Positions 13,432 to 25,859 of a stretch of 64,000 bases of DNA are shown piece by piece. How positions within the stretch are numbered: the first letter of the stretch is position 1; each line of letters begins with the position of its first letter. This DNA is from Arthrinium phaeospermum (taxonomy: Eukaryota > Ascomycota > Sordariomycetes > Amphisphaeriales > Apiosporaceae). Position numbers and translations under genes: made by a program. The stretch is from contig QYRS01000003.1 of assembly GCA_006503535.1 (NCBI GenBank), forward strand, positions 3,658,001 through 3,722,000. The letters run 5' to 3'. Below the pieces are notes generated by a model. That model saw nothing but the letters and a program-made list of their open reading frames with translations. It was not told where the DNA came from and searched no databases.

Positions 13432-14339
13432 GAGTCTGCGTGGACCGTATCTCGTAATGTCCCTGGGATGCTACGGTCATAGGATTGATATGATGATAAT
13501 GGCGCCGCATATGTCCGGGATGCTTTATGGCACGAAGCAATGGGGTCAGGAATTGATTTTGTTACTTTCCTCCTGTAGAAGCAAGGCTGGAGCTTTCCCG
13601 TTTTCTTAAGTAATTAATCTGCTTGCTGAGTTCACGAGCTGACATGAAGAGACGTTCATTATGCACCTGCACATCGCCTCTTTTTCGAATGAACCAACGA
13701 TATCCTCTACGAAACAATGCTACAGGATACAGCTTTAATATACGTATATTTACAAGCTTATACATGCAGCTTTGTTAATCAACAGAACAAGCCTAGTAAA
13801 TGGCGGGGTGTAAACATGAAACTGTATTCGCGTTCCTAACGGCAGCCCAAGTTTACCATTGCTGCTGAAGATACGATACCTATCTGTCTTACACCAAGGC
13901 AACATCGACCTAGGGAGCCTAGGCTGCAAACCGAGCCACTGAAGACGACACGATTTCAATTTTGTTACGTCCCCTTTCTTGCCAGCAAGCAGATAGGAGG
14001 ATGTTCCAAAGCAGTGGATATTCGGGCATCGCAGCCCCGCATGGGACACCACACCGCCACTACCACCCACTTAGGTACTTGTTGCAGCAGGCGCCCCACA
14101 CCTTCGATAATCTTATCTTTATCGTTATCCTTATCGCTAGAAAAAAAGTTCCAGGCGGGCGTGGTAGCTTCTCAGGTAGTACTGCAATTTTTGGTGGCGT
14201 ACATGCGACTTGCGACAGCTATTCTCACTTCAGCACCACAACCACCAACCACCAACCACCACAATCAATCTTCCCGAATAAGACGGTCTCAACGCCATAC
14301 CGAGCCGAAATCGACTTACCTCGAGCACAAAGAGAAATC
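13432..14339. other. Spacer: YPT31 3' flank and BRX1 promoter
   Basis: No gene supported. The right third is the BRX1 upstream region and holds a tandem TTATCN (GATA-type) repeat, listed separately. Confidence 0.5.
14106..14136. promoter_or_regulatory. Cluster of five GATAA motifs in tandem hexamers upstream of BRX1
   Basis: One GATAA at 14106 is followed by four TTATC (GATAA on the minus strand) at 14113, 14119, 14125 and 14131, spaced exactly six bases apart. The block lies about 205 bp upstream of the BRX1 start codon. Fungal GATA factors such as the AreA and White Collar types recognise this core. Function here is inferred; it may simply be a hexanucleotide microsatellite. Confidence 0.4.
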
Positions 14340-15430
14340 ATGGGTGGAGCGTACAAGTCGCTGAATGGCAGCGAGAAGGCTGACCCAGCCGCTGCCAATG
14401 GAGCTCGCAAGCAGAAGAACCGGGTGTTGATCGTGCCCAGTCGTGGAGTTACCTACCGCCATCGTCACCTACTCGGAGACCTAGCCTCCATGATGTGCCA
14501 TGCTAAGAAGGAATCCAAGTTCGATAGCAAGTCGAAGCTCTACGGTAAGAATCACCCACCAACTTGGGACTGCGCCAGGTGGTATAGGGATCTGACATTG
14601 GCCAACAGAACTTTGTGAGATGGCCGAGATGTCAAACTGCAACAACGTGCTCTACTTTGAGGCACGAAAGGGCCAAGATCTGTATATGTGGATGTCTCGC
14701 GTTCCCAACGGGCCCACCGTTAAGGTAAGCCAAGAGGATATCATCTCTGACGAAGGAAACTAACATAGGCCCCAGTTTCACTGCCAGAACATGCACACCA
14801 TGGAAGAGCTGCATTTTGTCGGCAACTGCCTGAAGGGATCCCGGCCTATTCTGTCATTCGATTCCGCATTCGATAAGGAGCCCCATCTCAAGGTTATTAA
14901 GCAATTGTTCGTACAGACTTTCGGTGTGCCTGAGCAAGCCAGGAAAAGCAAGCCTTTCATTGATCACGTCATGTCATTTTCCATTGCGGATGGCAAGATC
15001 TGGCTCAGGGTATACCAGATCAACGAAACTGAAGCCAAGGCCACAACGGGAGAAGACGGCGAGACCGAGAAGACATCTTCCAAGAGCCGAACGACCAAGG
15101 ACACGGATATCAACCTCGTTGAGATAGGACCAAGGGTCGTTTTGACGACAATAATCATCCAGGTATGTTTATTCTGACGGATCTGAGATAACAATCTAAC
15201 AAATTTGATAGGAAGGTTCCTTCGGTGGCCCCATTATCTACGAGAACAAGGAGTTCGTCTCACCCAACCAGGTCAGATCTGATCTCCGGAGGCAGCAAGC
15301 TGGCAAGCACAATGCCAGGTCTGACCAAGTTGTGGAGAGGCTGGCCAAGAAGGGCGACCTGGGCTTACGGACGCATGGAGGCAAGAAGATGCCCACAGAC
15401 GCTCTGGATACCAGAGAACTGTTTGCCTAA
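14340..15430 (+). CDS. brx1: Ribosome biogenesis protein BRX1 (Brix domain)
   Basis: Nucleolar factor required for maturation of the 60S ribosomal subunit. Four exons (14340-14544, 14609-14724, 14776-15162, 15212-15430) encode 308 residues. The Brix domain starts around residue 30 with NRVLIVPSRGVTYRHRHLLGDL and continues through the LYFEARKGQDLYMWMSRVPNGPTVKF segment, MHTMEELHFVGNCLKGSRP, and IWLRVYQI. After an acidic/Ser-rich loop the conserved tail reads LVEIGPRVVL, EGSFGGPIIYEN and NQVRS, as in BRX1 orthologues. Length matches the family (about 290-310). The introns end CAG, CAG and TAG. Assignment to BRX1 rather than other Brix proteins (Ssf, Rpf, Imp4) rests on the LGDLASMMCHAKKESKFD region and the C-terminal EGSFGG motif. 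Confidence 0.95.
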
Positions 15431-16439
15431 GGGATTGCACCAATGGAAACGGCGTTTGGCGTTTAGACAGGGATTCGTGTGTCCCCTGTCACAAATGTAT
15501 AATCAATGTCTGCAGATGGATACATCAGGACTGTGTAAGTGCCTTGAATTGGTGCCGAGAGTATGTTACTCGTTAATGCATCTTGAGTCATCTCGAAACC
15601 CGCATCTACTCTTGCGTAAAACCGAGCAATGTACAAAGAAAGGCACAGCCCGCGATGATTGACCAAAAGTACTGCCGCCCACGATGACATGTTAACCAAA
15701 TTCCTAAAAGTATCAAGTCGTTTGACCCTATCCAGCTACCGACTGTGAGGTTACCTAAGGGGCGCTCGGGCCATATTACCAAGAAGCCAGGTTGTAAGGC
15801 ACCGGCAAATAGGTGCTAAATTGTTCCGGGGGTTGAACGTCACTGCCACTACAAGGCGCGTGACTCAACCTTGGCGCGTCTTGCCGTTGGCTTCCTTCTT
15901 TCCCCAACCACAGAATCATGGCCATACAAGATCCAAGAAGTGCTCCAATGGCACTTATCACTTCTGAGCCGGATATGTCTGCGTACATTGGCTACACTTA
16001 CTTAGATAGCCCCAAAGGAGGGGTTATTATTGATTGAGTCACTCGGTGCTGAAGCCCCTTGGTCGATCGTGTTGGAGTGTTCAATCTAGCAGTGCTCAAA
16101 TCTGCTTTCGAATTGCAATCCGTCCGACCAAGGAGTCCAATATCTCTCACAGTCACTTGGACCCCAGACCTCTCGTTGTAAGAGGTGGTCAGTTGAGGCT
16201 CAAATCTGGACCCAAGAGAAGTGAGTGAAGCTCAGCAGACACCACTAACTGAGCAAGTGTTGTCTGTAACATCTCTCGAGGGAGTGTCAGTCTCATAGTT
16301 GCACGAGACAACAATTAGCATATCAACAAATTGAAGGTATTAAACAACGTAGGTAAACCTTCTTTCCAGTTCCCATTAGTAACCAATATCTAATCACAAT
16401 ATCCCGGCCAGAATTGCCCATATTGGCGAGGTTACGACC
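15431..16439. other. Spacer between BRX1 and F-box gene
   Basis: No confident gene. A 70-codon open frame with an ATG lies on the minus strand at 15988-15776 and contains one hydrophobic segment; it is discussed under findings. The right part is the presumed F-box gene promoter. Confidence 0.4.
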
Positions 16440-17616
16440 ATGGCAGGGCAGGCATTCTTTCTCGTTACGGGGCTGCCCTCGGAGATACTTCTCAATGTCA
16501 TGAAACGAATGGGGGTTCGAGATCTGACCAATTTTGCCATGACGAACAAACGTCATTGCGAAATATTCAAAGGGAACCAAGTCACACTTATGACCAATGT
16601 GCTCCTTGGTCAACCTGAGTTTGAGTCAATCCTCTATATCCACACTCTTGGCAAGATCGACTTTACTCATGCCATGTTGTATCCTCGGAATATTTACTTC
16701 AACCCATATCGAGAGGATGGCAAAATTATTCATTTCACCCGGTTCCCCGTCTCGTTCTACGAGGGAAAACTCATATGTCCTCGTAAAATCGAGTTTGGGC
16801 TTCAAGACCTGTCAATCATCTGGAACATGGTGAAAGCCATTGACTGGTGGGTGGAAGAGTATCCCCGTTTACGTTGGCATCATAATCCCGAGGACAGCCG
16901 TTGTCTCAAAGCCAATGAGGAGAATAGGCTGCGGAAAGCCATCTCGACATGGTGGCTATTTGCCGACTGTTTCCACAACCAGTGGGCCCGTTATCCGTAC
17001 ATGCCCAAGTTATGGCAGACGGACGATCGCCTGCATCATATCCGACGACTGAGTACCATCGAGATTCGAGAACTTGATAGCCTCTGGGCCGTCATCGAGA
17101 GCACTGTTCGCCGTGATATTTGCACGGACATGGGACCAGAGGTCAGTAGATGTGCCACTCTTTCTTAAGAAAGCCAATTTTGCTGATGACGAGTCTTAGG
17201 AATATAACATGCCCTGGGGTTATTATGAAGGTCGGAGCAATAATATCGTACGCACGTTGATGAAGATGAACCCTGGGGATCTCAAGGCCATCTTGGAGAA
17301 ACGTCCACGGACCAATAGGACGGGCATAATGCAGATGGCCCGAGGTCTACAGCAGCACTTGAGCGCCGACCAGGAGGTGCTGTCTGCGACCATCGATACC
17401 GTCCTACAGGAGCGATTGCTACTACAATGCTACAGTATTGACGAGCTCCCTTCCAGTGGCATCTTGGATGAAGAGAGCTACATTGGCGAGGACGACGCAT
17501 TCAAGGCGGATGCCTGGCCATCGGGGAATCCGCCGCTGTCTAAGCAGGAAATCGCCCTATATCCGCCAGAGCCTACGCACCCGGTTCCCTACGGTGACGA
17601 TGCGCATGAATGCTAG
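16440..17616 (+). CDS. F-box domain protein
   Basis: Probable substrate adaptor of an SCF-type ubiquitin ligase. Two exons, 16440-17141 and 17200-17616, are joined by a 58-nt intron (GTCAGT..TAG), giving 372 residues. The N-terminus reads LPSEILLNVMKRMGVRDLTNFAMTNK, a good F-box (about residues 10-50) expected to bind Skp1. The rest carries no repeats (LRR, WD40 or kelch) that I can recognise, but it is rich in Trp and His and looks like one of the large families of fungal F-box proteins with unassigned C-terminal regions. Substrate unknown. The start ATG (16440) is the first in frame and precedes the F-box directly. Confidence 0.8.
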
Positions 17617-18809
17617 GTCGTCCTGGGGTGCATACCGTCTAAAGTCGATATGCGAGGCTCGTGGGGGCTCGTGTATGTTTGCAAGGGGGAGGGACAGGCT
17701 TCTATTCTTCATTCTTGTGTTAGTGAAATCGAGAGATTTCTATTCGTTATGTGGCCGATTAGACCATTGAGTTCTAACTTTCGTATCTGCTACAAGCATA
17801 CTATTTATAATACAAATTCATTAGCCAAAATCCCCCTCTAAGGCATCATAGCCATGCCATTTTCTTTTTCGTATGCGGTCGACGAGGATCGAGGGTGTGG
17901 TGTGTACAGTCTCATTGCAATTTAATCGGGTCTTGATTTGAGCCAATCCCGAGGGGCCTCCGGGGGCGGCTCAAGTACCTAAACTACGAGGCTAGCTAGC
18001 GGCCTTCTCCTGCGCGTCTTGTCCATCAATGAAAGCACCCTTCAACACATACCACATCAAATACTAATTACCTGCGACGCAACGCAAGCGCTGGCGTGAC
18101 CATAATCGTCGCTTCCGAAAGTCGAGCTGTCAGTACTGCTTGACTTGACTGGATTTGACCAACAAGCACCCTCTCATCTTGAGTCGCGCATCGGCCGCAA
18201 CGGGTGGCAGCATGGACTTTTAACTCGTCGAGACATCATTTGCTTCTCCTTCACCCACGAGCCGCTGTCCACACCTGACACAGCCCATAATCCGCATCCA
18301 TACCGGCGTCCTGCCTAGGTAAGTTTGCTGCAACTTTCACGCCCAAAGTATTTCGCAAGAACGGTTATCCCAAAACCCCGTGCCTGCTCAAGCTTGAGCC
18401 TCAGGGTTCTGGTAGATCATGCCTAGTAGCATATCAGAATCTAAGGCAGGTGGCACCTCGGGTAGAAGCCATTCTCCCAGGAATTTGGTCACCTCGATCC
18501 TGCCCGCACGAATTTCTTCCTACGCATAAATCCTACACCAGTTGTTCGAGCTCTGCTAATTCTCCGTGCAGAGATACCATACTTATGCAAAGTATCTATC
18601 GTGGAGAGGCATCTGAACATCTCCGTTGAAGCACCCAGTTTATTGGCCTTCTTACCTGGACACCTAGTCTGAGGCTGTCAAAACGATCATTGATCGAGGA
18701 CATTTCGGCCCATCTGAGTGCAAGAACCTTGTCCACAGCATACCAACTTTGACTGGGCCCAAGCTTCTCCTTAGTACGTGTGCACATATGGTATTGGTAC
18801 CCGTGCATC
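17617..18809. other. Spacer and long leader upstream of HDA1
   Basis: No gene supported. A strong donor-like AG|GTAAGT near 18318 and an acceptor-like CAG near 18570 suggest a spliced 5' leader for HDA1, which only transcript data could confirm. Upstream small ATGs are present. Confidence 0.4.
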
Positions 18810-21240
18810 ATGGACCAAGGACATGGCGCCTCGGAAGGCGCAGATCATGTCATGCTTGACGCTCCGAACGGTCTGGGTGATCATGAGAATTACTTGCAGG
18901 GCGAGAACGGGAGCAACCGCGCAGCCTTTGACGGGGAGTCGGATATCGAAATCGACGAGTATGAAATGCCGATCGATGAAGATGCCTTCTTGAAGAACAA
19001 CATGGTTAGGAAGTCTCTTCTTCCTACGGGCTGCTGCTACGACCCGCGCATGAAACTCCATGCAAATGCTGACTTCGGTCCGTCGCCTCATCACCCCGAG
19101 GATCCGAGACGCATAGAAGAAATCATGAAGATGCTCAAAAAGGCAGGTCTCGTCTATACTGGACCCGACACTGACTTGGCCGATATCCTGAGAGACACCC
19201 CAACCAAGTACATGTGGAGGATACCTGCCCGTGAAGCCACCAGACAGGAGATTTGCACCATGCATACACCTCAACACTACGACTGGGTGGAAGACCTAGG
19301 AACGAAAGATACCCAAGAACTCAGGAAGATCAGCCACGAGCTGGACCAAGGCCGAGACTCGCTCTATGTCGGTGCCATGTCGTTTGACGCTGCATTGCTG
19401 GCAGCAGGAGGGGCCATCGAAACCTGCAAAAACGTAGCCGCAGGGGTTGTCAAGAATGGTCTCGCGATCATCAGGCCACCGGGCCACCACGCTGAGTACA
19501 ACGCTCCCATGGGATTCTGCTTATTCAACAATGTCCCCATTGCCGCCAGGATCTGCCAACTCGAGTTTCCTGAGACTTGCCGCAAGGTTCTCATCCTAGA
19601 TTGGGATGTCCACCATGGCAATGGCGTCCAGAACATGTTCTACGACGACCCCAATGTACTTTACATCTCCCTCCACGTCTACGCCAACGGGGACTTCTAC
19701 CCTGGAAAGCCCGATAATCCCGAGATACCAGACGGCGGCATAGAGCAAGTTGGTGAAGGCAAAGGTCGGGGAAAGAATGTGAACATTGGCTGGAACAACC
19801 AAGGTATGGGCGATGGCGAGTATCTCGCTGCGTTCCAGGAGATTGTCATGCCCATTGCACAAGAGTTCGACCCTGACATGGTCATCATCTCTGCTGGCTT
19901 CGATGCGGCCGATGGTGACGAGCTTGGAGGGTGTTTTGTATCTCCGCCATGCTACGCACATATGACACATATGCTTATGTCTCTTGCGGGAGGCAAAGTT
20001 GCTGTCTGCCTGGAAGGTGGATATAACCTTAAGGCCATTTCCATGTCAGCTCTTTCCGTCGCTCGAACCTTGATGGGGGAGCCGCCGCCGAAGCTGTCTC
20101 TCCCTCGCATTGATAAGGACGCTCATAAGGTCCTCCAGAAAGTGAAAGCCACACAGGCTCCCTACTGGGAATGCATGCGGCCTGGTGTGATTGATGTACC
20201 TGCGGTAGGCCCCGGTTCGTCACGTCTGCACGATGTGATCAGAGGCTATCAACGGCAGGTCCTCGCTGAAAAGTGCAGTCTAATCCCGCTTTATATCCAA
20301 CGCGAGGCCCTGTTTAAGTCTTTTGAGAATCAGGTCCTCATATCGCCCGGGATCATGGAAAAGAGAAAGATCATCATGGTGATCCACGACCCGTAAGCCT
20401 CTTTTGTGCAGTGAGCAGCAATAGCGTCGTCTCCTGAAGCTAACCATGGACAGGCCTGAGCTGGTGGCCATGCCGGACCTCATTGACAACAAAGTCGACC
20501 CACATAACGCGTTTGTGGTAAGCATTGTCTGAACCAATGACATGATTGTGCAAAGAACTAATTGTTGCACAGATGGATGGCGTTACATCCTATATCGAAT
20601 GGGCTCACCAGAATGATTTCGGCATCATTGACACCAATATCCCTCATTACATCACACATCCAGAGGACACCGATCCATACATCCAAGGAGCCGATGAGAG
20701 GACTCTTGGGATTCAGATGAAGGAGCTCATGAATTACATCTGGGACAACTACCTTCAACTCTGGGAGGCGGAAGATATTTTCCTCCTTGGAGTTGGCAAT
20801 GCATATCTGGGAGTCAAACTCCTTCTTACAGAACGACGTAAGTCACATTGGTGCCGAGGAAGCTGAAGTAAAGAAGCACAGCATGCTAACTAACGGCTGT
20901 TACAGATTGCAAGGACCGCATATCTGGAGTCATCAACTTTGTCACGGGCAACCTGCGTCCGGTGAAGTCCAGTGTTGACGAGGACCTTTCGGGCTGGTAC
21001 AAACGCAACTCCCTTGTATACGTTGCGAACGACCATGCCTGCTGGGTTGATGCTGATATGGCCAAGAAAGTGAGTAAGAAACGCTTCGGTGGCGTTAAGA
21101 AAAGCCACCAAACCGGGCTCAATAAGATGATGCACGCCCATGCAGGTGAAGTGCATGAGTGGATTGCCGAGAGGGTCACGTCGGACAAGGCCGGGGATGA
21201 CTCGACGGACGAGGATACGGATCCGCACTTGGCAGGATGA
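18810..21240 (+). CDS. hda1: Class II histone deacetylase HDA1 (Clr3-like)
   Basis: Zinc-dependent lysine deacetylase acting on histone tails in silent chromatin. Four exons (18810-20392, 20454-20517, 20573-20837, 20906-21240) give 748 residues from ATG 18810; the open frame upstream has no other ATG. The deacetylase domain (about residues 75-420) shows PHHPEDPRR, the catalytic RPPGHHAEYNAPMGFCLFNN (His226/227), the zinc ligands in LDWDVHHGNG (Asp266, His268) and GFDAADGD (Asp365), and the EGGYNL loop with the downstream Tyr. The C-terminal part (about 460-710: MDGVTSYIEWAHQN, HCKDRISGVINFVTGNLRPV) is the Arb2 domain typical of Hda1/Clr3 and used for complex assembly. It ends in an acidic tail. 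In Neurospora, HDA-1 works in the HCHC complex with HP1, CDP-2 and CHAP. Confidence 0.96.
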
Positions 21241-22037
21241 GGAGGAGGAACGGACCTACGGATAACAGGGACGATGGAGGATGCTTTTGTTTATGTAACC
21301 TAGCAGAGCAGTAGTGTGGACGTGACGGACGGTGGACGTGACGGACGGGCGAGCATGGAAGCTTCGTCGCCTTTTACATAAGGAAGCTTTAGTAAGGCTG
21401 TTTGGGATGCCGAGGTGGTTACATCCGTTGGTTTACTGTTAATTAGATATCCAGCCAGCACTGTATTATAAAGGAAATGCTGGTGCTGGTCCACCCCTGA
21501 TTTATCTTTGTTCCAGATGTTCAGAGTGATGGTTGGCCCTGGGACTTTCTTCAAATCATGATGTGATGCGGTCATGCTTGCAGGGAGGCATACATCAATT
21601 GATCTGCAAGATAAAACAAGTACCTACCTAACATACCTACATAAACATAGGCATCAAATAAATCATCAGTTGAATCCTTTGATGGATATCTCTCCTGGCT
21701 ACATAAGCTAGTACATGCAGAGAGGTACCTACCTGCCCAGGGGCCTGGCAGCCTGGCTGCAGGTGAAGCTTATCGATAGAAGGTGGGTCTAGAAATTATG
21801 TACCTGTTTGCGATGATGGCAGTCAATTGATTCCACCTACTGCTGGCAAGCTACCTGAGAGAGAGAGCATCCTCAATCAACATCCAAACATCCACGGACG
21901 AACACAACACCCACCAAACCCGAACACGTACGCGCCAGCGGATTCTTATTATTCTTCTTCTTGCAACAGGACTTCCGGATTCCCTTACCAGATCTGAGGA
22001 AAAGTTCAATCAGCCCGAAAAGGGCCAGGTAGCAACC
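21241..22037. other. Spacer between HDA1 and RS-rich gene
   Basis: No gene supported. It contains several copies of a TACCTACC motif (21625-21645 and 21725-21737) that recurs across intergenic parts of this window. Confidence 0.5.
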
Positions 22038-24563
22038 ATGGAACGCGACTCGCGCAGCAGGAGGTAAGCGCATGCATCCCAATCAACCAAGAGACGATCT
22101 ACGCCGAGCCGAAGGATGGAAACGGCGAGCGGCGATCGACCATGAGGATAGTACATGAAGTACTGTGCAATTCGAGGACGCGAATTTGTCAACACCACTC
22201 GGAAGTTCTATTGCAAGATCTGGGTGTCTGCGAGACTGCCTCTGCAGCCGATTGTTGTCTTCTGCGATATTTTCTGTAATGTTCGTGGCGCACATCTACG
22301 GTGGCAAGCGGTCTCGTTGGCAATAGGACCTGATGATAATGACTATTACTGGCGGTCGAGGCGTGGAGTGTGAACGTTTGGCTGTTGTTGATGCGTGCCT
22401 ACCAAATACTGACATGGTGGTTGTTTCAGATACGACGATGGCGAAGTCACTAGATATGGCGCCGGCGAGTCTTACCGACCCTTCAACGATCGAGCTGATC
22501 GAGAGCGACCCGAACGCCCCGAGCGTCCCGAGCGTGCTGAGCGTCCGGATCGCCCTGATCGCCCAGACCGTCGACCAAGGTCACCTCCTAGGCCCGGGAG
22601 AAGCCCACCGCCTCGAGAGCGCGCCAGAACACCCCCGGCCTTAGACAACGACAGATACATTCCAGACCGAGATCGTGACCGAACACCCCGCCGGCGCTCC
22701 AGGAGTCCCGGACGTTTCAGAAGAGACCGGTCGCGCGAACGGGAGGCTGACAGGCCCGCCGCTGGAGGGGATAGCTGGAGACGACCTAGGGAGAGGACCA
22801 GAAGCCCTGCACGGCGACCATCACCGCCTCCCCAGAGGCGCAGCCCTCTACGACGCAGCAGTCCACCGCCGCGACGATTCTCGCCCAGACGGGACATGAG
22901 GGATGACAGGGATCGACCACGATCCCCTAGGCGGGTCTATGATTCTGCAAGGTCACAACACCCTGATCCTTACTTTCAACGTCCTCCTGCTTCTTTCCCT
23001 GCCAACATTCGTTCGCACCCCAACTCTCCTCAGCCCCGTGTTCCATACCACGCCTCCCCTCCTTCTGCCTCCGTGCCTCGATTCACGCAGGTGCGCGAGG
23101 CATCTGTTGGGGCGGCAGCTGGTGCTGGTGACAACCCCAATTCCATCCCCTTGCCCTCGCGTCGCGTCCAAGCTCCTGCCAGTTTGGAAGACTCGGGGGG
23201 CGAGGCGGTAAACCCCAATAATCTTCCCCTTGCAAACAATCGCCTGGGTCCCCGAAGGGATCCTCAGTATGGTTCCTTTGGTAGGCCTCAGAATTCGCCT
23301 GACAAGCGTCATGCTCATCAGTCTTCTAACTTTGGCAATGATTTCGTTCCTGCAAATGCCGGACGTAATACGGTGTCTAACATGGCATATAGAGGCCGGT
23401 CCCGTTCTCCTCTTGACAGGGATCGCGGACGGGATTTCCGCGACGTGAGGGATCGTGAACGCCGGAGCCCGGGCCGACAACGCACCCCGCCCGGATCGCG
23501 GGCAAATAACTTCAGGCGTCGTTCCCCTAGCATGGATCGCCGCGATGATCGTTTTGGTCCCCCGAGCCGGCGGCAGTCGCCTCCACGTGAATCGGCTGTC
23601 TCATCGGCTATACAGTCCAGGGATATTTCCAGACGCAACTCGCCTCATCCCATCTCAGCTCGGTCAGATGACCGGTCACGTCCCCAGTCGCCGCTACCGT
23701 CTCGACCTTTGTCGCGATCATCACATCATGCACCAGGCAGAGAACGTAGTCCCGTACGTGGACCCGCGGCTGCTGATCCCACCACGACTCCCGCGCGATC
23801 ACCGCCGCGTGGGCCAGCAGGCTACCGGGCGCCTCCCACTGGTCCCCGCGACAACGGCCGTGATATGAGGGACAACCGAGATATAAGGGAACAGCGTCGA
23901 GAATCAGTTTCGGCGTCGCAATCAAGGCCAGCGCCAGTCCCTGCTGGACCATCAGGTCGACACGATATGCCGAGTCCAAGCAACCCGCCCTCCGGTCCCC
24001 GAGGCTTCGCAGCATCCCGCGGTGGCGGTGGTGGCTTTGGCCGAGGCGGTGGACGCGGTAGTAACTGGGGTACGACGATCCAGAGTCGAAACATACCTCC
24101 GGCCAACGGTCCTGCTTCTGCCACAGCTGCTAGCAGCAACATTCCTACCGGCCCGCGCGCTTCACAGACATCTCTGTCTGTCCCCAGCACGCCGATATCG
24201 CAACCCAAGCCTTTCAACCCACCCAAGGGACCCTCGGCCGACCTGTCTACCAAACGCTTGTCTTTCGCGGAGCAGCTTGTCGCCTCGTTACCCCCCATTA
24301 TACCTGGTGGCAAAGTCGATCCCGCGCAGTTACCGATCCACACGGGGGTGCTTCCGGAACTACAGACGCACTTCAACCAGCTCAAGGAAGAAGAGGAGAA
24401 GATCCGCATCGATTCGTACGCGAAGCAGGAGAAGCTGCGCAAGAGCCTGGCCCACTGGGACAAGCTGGAGCGCGAGGCCAAGGTGATGGAGCTCCGCTCG
24501 ACGCTGAGCGAGCAGAGCCTCGCTAAGGTCTCGGGAGATGGCGTCGGTGGTGCTGCTTTCTGA
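22038..24563 (+). CDS. Arginine/serine-rich (RS) low-complexity protein
   Basis: Exon 1 (22038-22063) encodes MERDSRSRR. A 366-nt intron (GTAAGC..CAG) follows, then exon 2 (22430-24563), for about 719 residues. The N-terminal half is dense in RS, RD, RE and SP dipeptides (RSRSPLDRDRGRD and similar). It includes a tandem run of RPE/RPD triplets coded by a 9-bp minisatellite around 22504-22570. A Gly-rich patch with RGGGGGFGRGGGRG (an RGG-like segment) lies near the middle. The C-terminal 120 residues are different: KRLSFAEQLVASLPPIIPGGKVDP and an acidic predicted coiled coil (LKEEEEKIRIDSYAKQEKLRKSL), which may be the conserved part. No RRM or other folded RNA-binding domain is visible. A role in RNA processing or condensates is inferred from composition only. 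Confidence 0.75.
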
Positions 24564-25859
24564 GCAAGGACATAGGTGGAGCTTGGCTTCATAGACACGT
24601 GATGCTGTTCGCTATTGAAGCAGTGATGTGCTGCGAGTCGCTCCTGCTGTTTCGCCATGGGATACTAGGAATTGCAAGCCAAATTCGGAAGTTCAGCAAC
24701 GACGACACAACCTGAATTTATGTGTATACTAGGGGATTGGGCGATGACAGAAGAGAGAAGAAAGAGAGAGAAAGCGCGCACGCGCATGGCGAAATGTAAT
24801 AAGCTCTCCTGCATCCCACCCTATGTATGAATGAAGTATGTATGATGAAGCCATCACAACAATCATGGGGGAAGAGAACTGGCTAAGATGAGCCTGCAAT
24901 TTTCCTTTCTCACACTTCGATGCAGAAGCAAGTTACATAGATCCGAAGTGGGAGAAGGAAGATCTGAGATCACAAAATGATAATACCCTACAACTAACTG
25001 GCGGAAAGCCTGTTTCGCGTTCCCGTAGAACCGATTTTGCATGGTGATTTTGAAAAGCGATACTTCTGGTCAACTATCTTGACCAACGAGATGATACGCG
25101 ATTTCCCGGTCGTCCACGGAATCTTTTGCACGTTGACAACACCAGTCCTACATGGATGTGTCTGGCAACTTGGGGATAATTTGCTTGTCTGGTACAATAT
25201 TGAAACGAAATTGATACTCTATCGTCCAGGTACAGCTTGGGAACAACACCGACCAACCCAGAGAGAAACCACGAGCCGTACCTCGAATATTCACGAGCAA
25301 ATTCACGTCCTCATGATCAACTACAGTACGGCAAAATCGGCACACCAACGAGAGAAAGTCAAAAGTTGAAGCACATGCTATCGTGGATGCCATCAATAAG
25401 CCAAAATCATCATGAAGTTCAAAATATATAAGGTGAGGACTAGGGGTAAGATAGTAAAAAAGATCAAGCAGATATATACCTCCCTCCTCTGTCTCTCTGT
25501 CTCCCTCCCCGTCTCCTTGACTCCAATCCCACCTCCGACGAATGAGGGTGCGCGGAAGACGAAACCGTGAACCGACCAACTAGACAAATTTCTTTGCCTG
25601 GTCGGCCAAATGAATGAGAACGCCTTGCAAATGCTGGGTATATTCCCAAATGTCCAAACAAAGTACAACAACCAATGTGCATCCACCATCGACTCATCAT
25701 CTTCGTCATATCCGATTCGAAAGTGCTTTCATAAACCATTGAGGGCTCATCCAAAAAGGCGGCACGTTGAAAACGCCAAATCCTGGTCAAAATACGCATT
25801 TTTGACAACGCCACATACTCCGTGCCCCCCACGCCAAAGTCGACACGGTACCCCAATGT
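24564..25859. other. Convergent 3' flanks, no gene seen
   Basis: Lies between two convergent genes. Small open frames on both strands lack motifs or splice support. GA/CT-rich tracts occur at about 24755-24785 and 25480-25525. Confidence 0.5.

Noticed and set aside
18780..18809. Extended N-terminus of HDA1 from 18780
   Set aside because: The codon at 18780 is GTG; the first ATG in the frame is at 18810 and leads directly into the Hda1-like sequence.
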